DNA from: Woeseia sp964560775
GTDB lineage: Bacteria > Pseudomonadota > Gammaproteobacteria > Steroidobacterales > Woeseiaceae
Assembly (NCBI GenBank): GCA_964560775.1
Contig: CAZLNH010000384.1
Span: 1-9,178 of the forward strand
Reading direction: 5' to 3'
DNA length: 9,178 bases
The position numbers and the translations under genes are program-made. A model generated the notes under the pieces. The model searched no databases and was not told the DNA's origin. It saw nothing but the letters and a program-made list of their open reading frames with translations. Numbering within the stretch: the first letter of the stretch is position 1; each line of letters begins with the position of its first letter. Shown in pieces: positions 6,718 to 9,178 of this stretch.

Positions 6718-8214
6718 TTGTACAGAACCTCTGCCCAGATAGCGTTAGTGACTTTCGCTTGTGCCTTGCTGGCCCTGGCGGGCGGGCGTGCGGGCGCAGC
6801 CGACGTCAACCTGCCGGACATGGGCAGCCCGGCCGATGCGGTCCTGTCCAAATCCCACGAGGCGCAGCTCGGCCGCTCCATCATGCAAAGCATCCGAGCC
6901 AGCGGCCAGGTCGTCGAAGACCCGCTGGTGAACGAGTACATCAGTGAGATCGGCCACCGCATTTCAGCGCACGCGAACGACGGCGATCACAAGTTTACAT
7001 TCTTCGTCGTCGATGACCCGAACATCAACGCCTTCGCCCTGCCCGGCGGCTACATCGGCGTGCATACCGGGCTGCTGGAAGCTACGCGCAACGAATCAGA
7101 ACTCGCTGGCGTTCTCGCGCACGAAGTTGCGCACGTCACGCAGCGCCACATTGCCCGGGCTATTCACGCCAACCAGCGCCAGAGCATCCTGAACACCGCC
7201 ATCATGCTCGGTGCGATACTTGCCGGTGCGGCGGGCGGCAGCTCCGATGCCATGCAAGGTGCCATAGCCGTCGCCCAGGGCACCTCGATACAGCAGCAGA
7301 TCAACTTCACCCGCAGCAACGAGTACGAAGCTGATCGCGTCGGCATAGAAGCATTGGCCGAAGCAGGCTTCGACCCGGACGGCATGGCGTCGTTCTTCGA
7401 AGTGATTTCGAGAGATACCCGGCCGCACGAGGCGCGACTGCCGGAATTCCTGCGCACGCACCCGGTCAGCAGCTCACGCATCGCCGAGGCCCGCGGGCGG
7501 GCGCAAGACTACCCGCCGGTGGTGACCGATAACTCGCGCAGCTACGGAATTGCACGGGCGCGGCTCAAGGTCAGCAGTTTCCTGACGTCCGAAGAGGCGG
7601 TCGCCTGGTATGAGCGCCAGGATTACGCGGACCAGTCCGACGCCGACAAGTATGGACGCGCCCTCGCCTACCTGCGTGACGGGCGCAACAACGAGGCAAA
7701 TCGTATTTTCGAGGAGCTCGCGAATCGCGACCAGGACGTTATCGCTTATCACATCGGTCTCGGTGAGTCGCAGCTTGCTTTGGAGAACATCGACGGCGCG
7801 GCCGCCACGTTCGAGCGGGCCATGGCGCTGTTCCCGCGCAATGTGCCGCTCGTAGTGCACTACGCTGAAGCGCTGCTTCGGCTCGGGCAAGCCGGCAAGG
7901 CGCATGCGGCACTGCTGGACCTGTTGAATAATGTGCCGCCGACACCTGAGCAGGTGCGCCTGATTGCGCGCGCGGCCATCGATTCAGGCGATACCGCCGA
8001 AGCGCATTACTATATGGCCGAGTACCGTTTCATGATCGGCGACCTGCTCGGCGGTGTCGGCTTTCTGCAGCGGGCTCTGGCAATGCCGGATCTTCAGGAG
8101 ATCCAGCGCATTCGTTACGAGGCACGGATCGACTTTATTCAGGATTTCATGTCCGAAGAACAATTGCAGCAGCTGCGGCGGAACCAATCCGCCGCCAGAC
8201 GCTCGCCAGGATAA
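6718..8214 (+). CDS. bepA: BepA-type periplasmic M48 metalloprotease with TPR domain
   Basis: The 498-residue protein has a signal peptide (residues 1 to about 28, ending AGAA before DVNL). An M48 domain follows with the zinc motif HEVAH (135-139) and the third ligand Glu in NEYEAD (Glu202). His248 in THPVSSSR matches the regulatory His-switch of E. coli BepA (THPLP region). Residues from about 280 on form helical TPR repeats (YHIGLGESQLAL, AAATFERAMALFPRN). E. coli BepA (487 residues) assists LptD maturation, degrades stalled outer-membrane proteins and works with the BAM complex. The start is TTG 6718, since an in-frame TAG lies at 6712-6714; GGGA at 6707-6710 is a modest ribosome site. A later GTG 6748 would remove the positive n-region. 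The 153-bp gap after bcp probably holds its own promoter. mlaA follows 17 nt downstream. Confidence 0.95.
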   Translation: MYRTSAQIALVTFACALLALAGGRAGAADVNLPDMGSPADAVLSKSHEAQLGRSIMQSIRASGQVVEDPLVNEYISEIGHRISAHANDGDHKFTFFVVDDPNINAFALPGGYIGVHTGLLEATRNESELAGVLAHEVAHVTQRHIARAIHANQRQSILNTAIMLGAILAGAAGGSSDAMQGAIAVAQGTSIQQQINFTRSNEYEADRVGIEALAEAGFDPDGMASFFEVISRDTRPHEARLPEFLRTHPVSSSRIAEARGRAQDYPPVVTDNSRSYGIARARLKVSSFLTSEEAVAWYERQDYADQSDADKYGRALAYLRDGRNNEANRIFEELANRDQDVIAYHIGLGESQLALENIDGAAATFERAMALFPRNVPLVVHYAEALLRLGQAGKAHAALLDLLNNVPPTPEQVRLIARAAIDSGDTAEAHYYMAEYRFMIGDLLGGVGFLQRALAMPDLQEIQRIRYEARIDFIQDFMSEEQLQQLRRNQSAARRSPG

Positions 8215-8231
8215 CCAGGAATACAAACAAC

Positions 8232-8981
8232 ATGCGTACCACCCTTATTGCCGTGCTGTCGGCCATGCTCCTTGCCGGCTGCGCCACCCGTGGCGACGTA
8301 ACGCCGCCGGAATTGCGATCGCCGGCCGACCCCTGGGAGCCGCTGAACCGGCGCATCGACTGGTTCAATACCAAAGTCGATTCCGTCACGCTGAAACCGG
8401 CCGCAAAGGCCTACCGCGCGGTCGTCCCGCAACTTGCGCGAGACGGTGTCAGCAATTTCTACGGCAATCTCTGGACGCCACTGACCGCGGTCAATAACTT
8501 CCTGCAGGGCAAAGGAGCGGACGGATTCTCGGATATAGGCCGGTTCCTGATGAACAGCAGCGTCGGCTTGCTCGGTGTTATCGATGTCGCGACCGAGTTC
8601 GGTCTGGAGGAACACGACGAGGATTTCGGCCAGACGCTCGCCGTCTGGGGCGTCGGCAAAGGGCCCTATGTCGTAATCCCGTTCCTTGGCCCGAGCACGC
8701 TGCGCGACGCCGTGATGCGGCCAGCGAACATGGCCTTCAACCCGCTCTATCATTACAACAATACATCGGTACAGGACAAGCTGGTCGTCCTGCAGATCGT
8801 TGACTTGCGGACGCGGCTGCTGAGTGCCGAGGAGTTCCTCGAGGGATCGTCAGATCCCTACATCACGCTACGGGAGTCGTACCTGCAGAACCGCGACTTT
8901 GAGGTCCATGACGGCAACCCGCCGATGGATGACGATTTTTACGAAGAGTTCGAAGAGGACTTCGAACAACCACTGGAGTAG
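8232..8981 (+). CDS. mlaA: Outer-membrane lipoprotein MlaA (VacJ family)
   Basis: The 249-residue product is as long as E. coli MlaA. A signal peptide ends in lipobox L-A-G-C (14-17), so Cys17 is the lipid anchor. The family signatures are DPWEPLNRRI (33-42), VNNFLQGK (87-94), SSVGLLGVIDVAT and the block from EDFGQTLAVWG to FLGPSTLRD (130-159). MlaA forms a ring in the outer membrane, removes misplaced phospholipids from the outer leaflet and passes them to MlaC. The C-terminus is very acidic (DDDFYEEFEEDFEQ). ATG 8232 has AGGA (8217-8220) 11 nt upstream. It is probably co-transcribed with bepA, which links lipid asymmetry to outer-membrane protein quality control. No mlaBCDEF genes are in view. 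A long inverted repeat starts at its stop codon. Confidence 0.96.
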   Translation: MRTTLIAVLSAMLLAGCATRGDVTPPELRSPADPWEPLNRRIDWFNTKVDSVTLKPAAKAYRAVVPQLARDGVSNFYGNLWTPLTAVNNFLQGKGADGFSDIGRFLMNSSVGLLGVIDVATEFGLEEHDEDFGQTLAVWGVGKGPYVVIPFLGPSTLRDAVMRPANMAFNPLYHYNNTSVQDKLVVLQIVDLRTRLLSAEEFLEGSSDPYITLRESYLQNRDFEVHDGNPPMDDDFYEEFEEDFEQPLE

Positions 8982-9075
8982 CGCCGGTTTCCCCTGCGGG
9001 GAGGCCTTTGGTGGAAATAAAGCGGACCGCAGGGAGCCATTCCGCCAAAGGCCTCCCCGCAGGGGAAACCGGTGC
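8981..9075. repeat. 36-bp inverted repeat between convergent genes, likely bidirectional hairpin
   Basis: Arms 8981-9016 and 9040-9075 pair over 36 positions with only two T-G wobbles, around a 23-nt centre. Each arm also contains a small cccc-tgc-gggg hairpin. It begins at the last base of the mlaA stop and ends 12 bp before the stop of the minus-strand gene, so it could terminate or protect both transcripts. The length and the lack of T-runs also fit a short palindromic mobile element of the REP or MITE kind. Confidence 0.9.
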
Positions 9076-9087
9076 GGTGGCAACTGT

Positions 9088-9178
9088 CTACTCGCTGGGC
9101 GCCTCGATAAACCCTGACCAGCGTTCACCACGCGACAGCAGATCCTCGACTTCGGTTGTTCGTGCACTCGCGGGCAAT
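9088..9178 (-). CDS. C-terminal end of an unidentified gene, cut by window edge
   Basis: The minus-strand frame ends at TAG (9088-9090) and stays open to the window edge, giving 29 residues that include TEVEDLLSRGERWSGFIEAP. The mix of charged and hydrophobic residues looks like real protein, whereas the other two minus-strand frames are either stopped or arginine- and cysteine-rich. It converges on mlaA across the long inverted repeat. The family cannot be told from so short a piece. Confidence 0.5.
   Translation of the reverse strand, partial: LPASARTTEVEDLLSRGERWSGFIEAPSE

Noticed and set aside
8139..8753. Minus-strand open frame of 204 codons
   Set aside because: It is antisense to the end of bepA and to mlaA, both of which are certain genes.

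Overview
The window looks like chromosomal DNA from a GC-rich gammaproteobacterium. This rests on the core block at 4146-8981: dapA divergent from gcvR-bcp, a short lipoprotein directly after dapA where bamC usually sits, then bepA and mlaA, plus a CCA-encoding tRNA-Ser(GGA). Species-level placement is not possible from this sequence.

The left part (1 to about 4145) is accessory DNA. It opens inside a P4-type tyrosine integrase (1-921, 5' end outside the window). Three short same-strand genes follow: a DUF4262 protein fused to a Cys/His-rich C-terminal domain (1093-1818), a Cys-rich orphan (about 2088-2579) and a two-helix membrane protein (about 2845-3108). One repeat family sits between these genes. 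Two copies, 1863-2024 and 2604-2764, differ by one substitution and one single-base indel over about 162 bp and bracket the orphan gene. A diverged copy (3163-3249) follows the membrane-protein gene, and a tail-only copy (1024-1065) precedes the DUF4262 gene. The layout reads as an array of gene-plus-repeat units. Each full repeat ends in an extended -10 sequence, so the units may carry their own promoters. From about 3250 to 4145 no convincing gene is visible, only hairpins and open frames without recognisable protein content. The accessory DNA stops at the 3' end of tRNA-Ser, a common boundary for islands.

The right part is core. On the minus strand, dapA (lysine and cell-wall precursor synthesis) overlaps a small BamC-like lipoprotein gene by 4 bp, and the tRNA lies just downstream. 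On the plus strand, gcvR (two ACT domains, glycine-cleavage regulation) and bcp (thiol peroxidase) are closely spaced. They are followed by bepA (periplasmic M48 protease with TPR repeats) and mlaA (outer-membrane lipoprotein of the lipid-asymmetry pathway), 17 nt apart. A 36-bp inverted repeat directly after mlaA separates it from the C-terminal end of an unidentified minus-strand gene that leaves the window at the right edge.

The most unusual features are the repeat-bounded cassette array between the integrase and the tRNA, the mini-BamC-like lipoprotein, and the long inverted repeat after mlaA. No CRISPR array, rRNA or intact transposase was seen.
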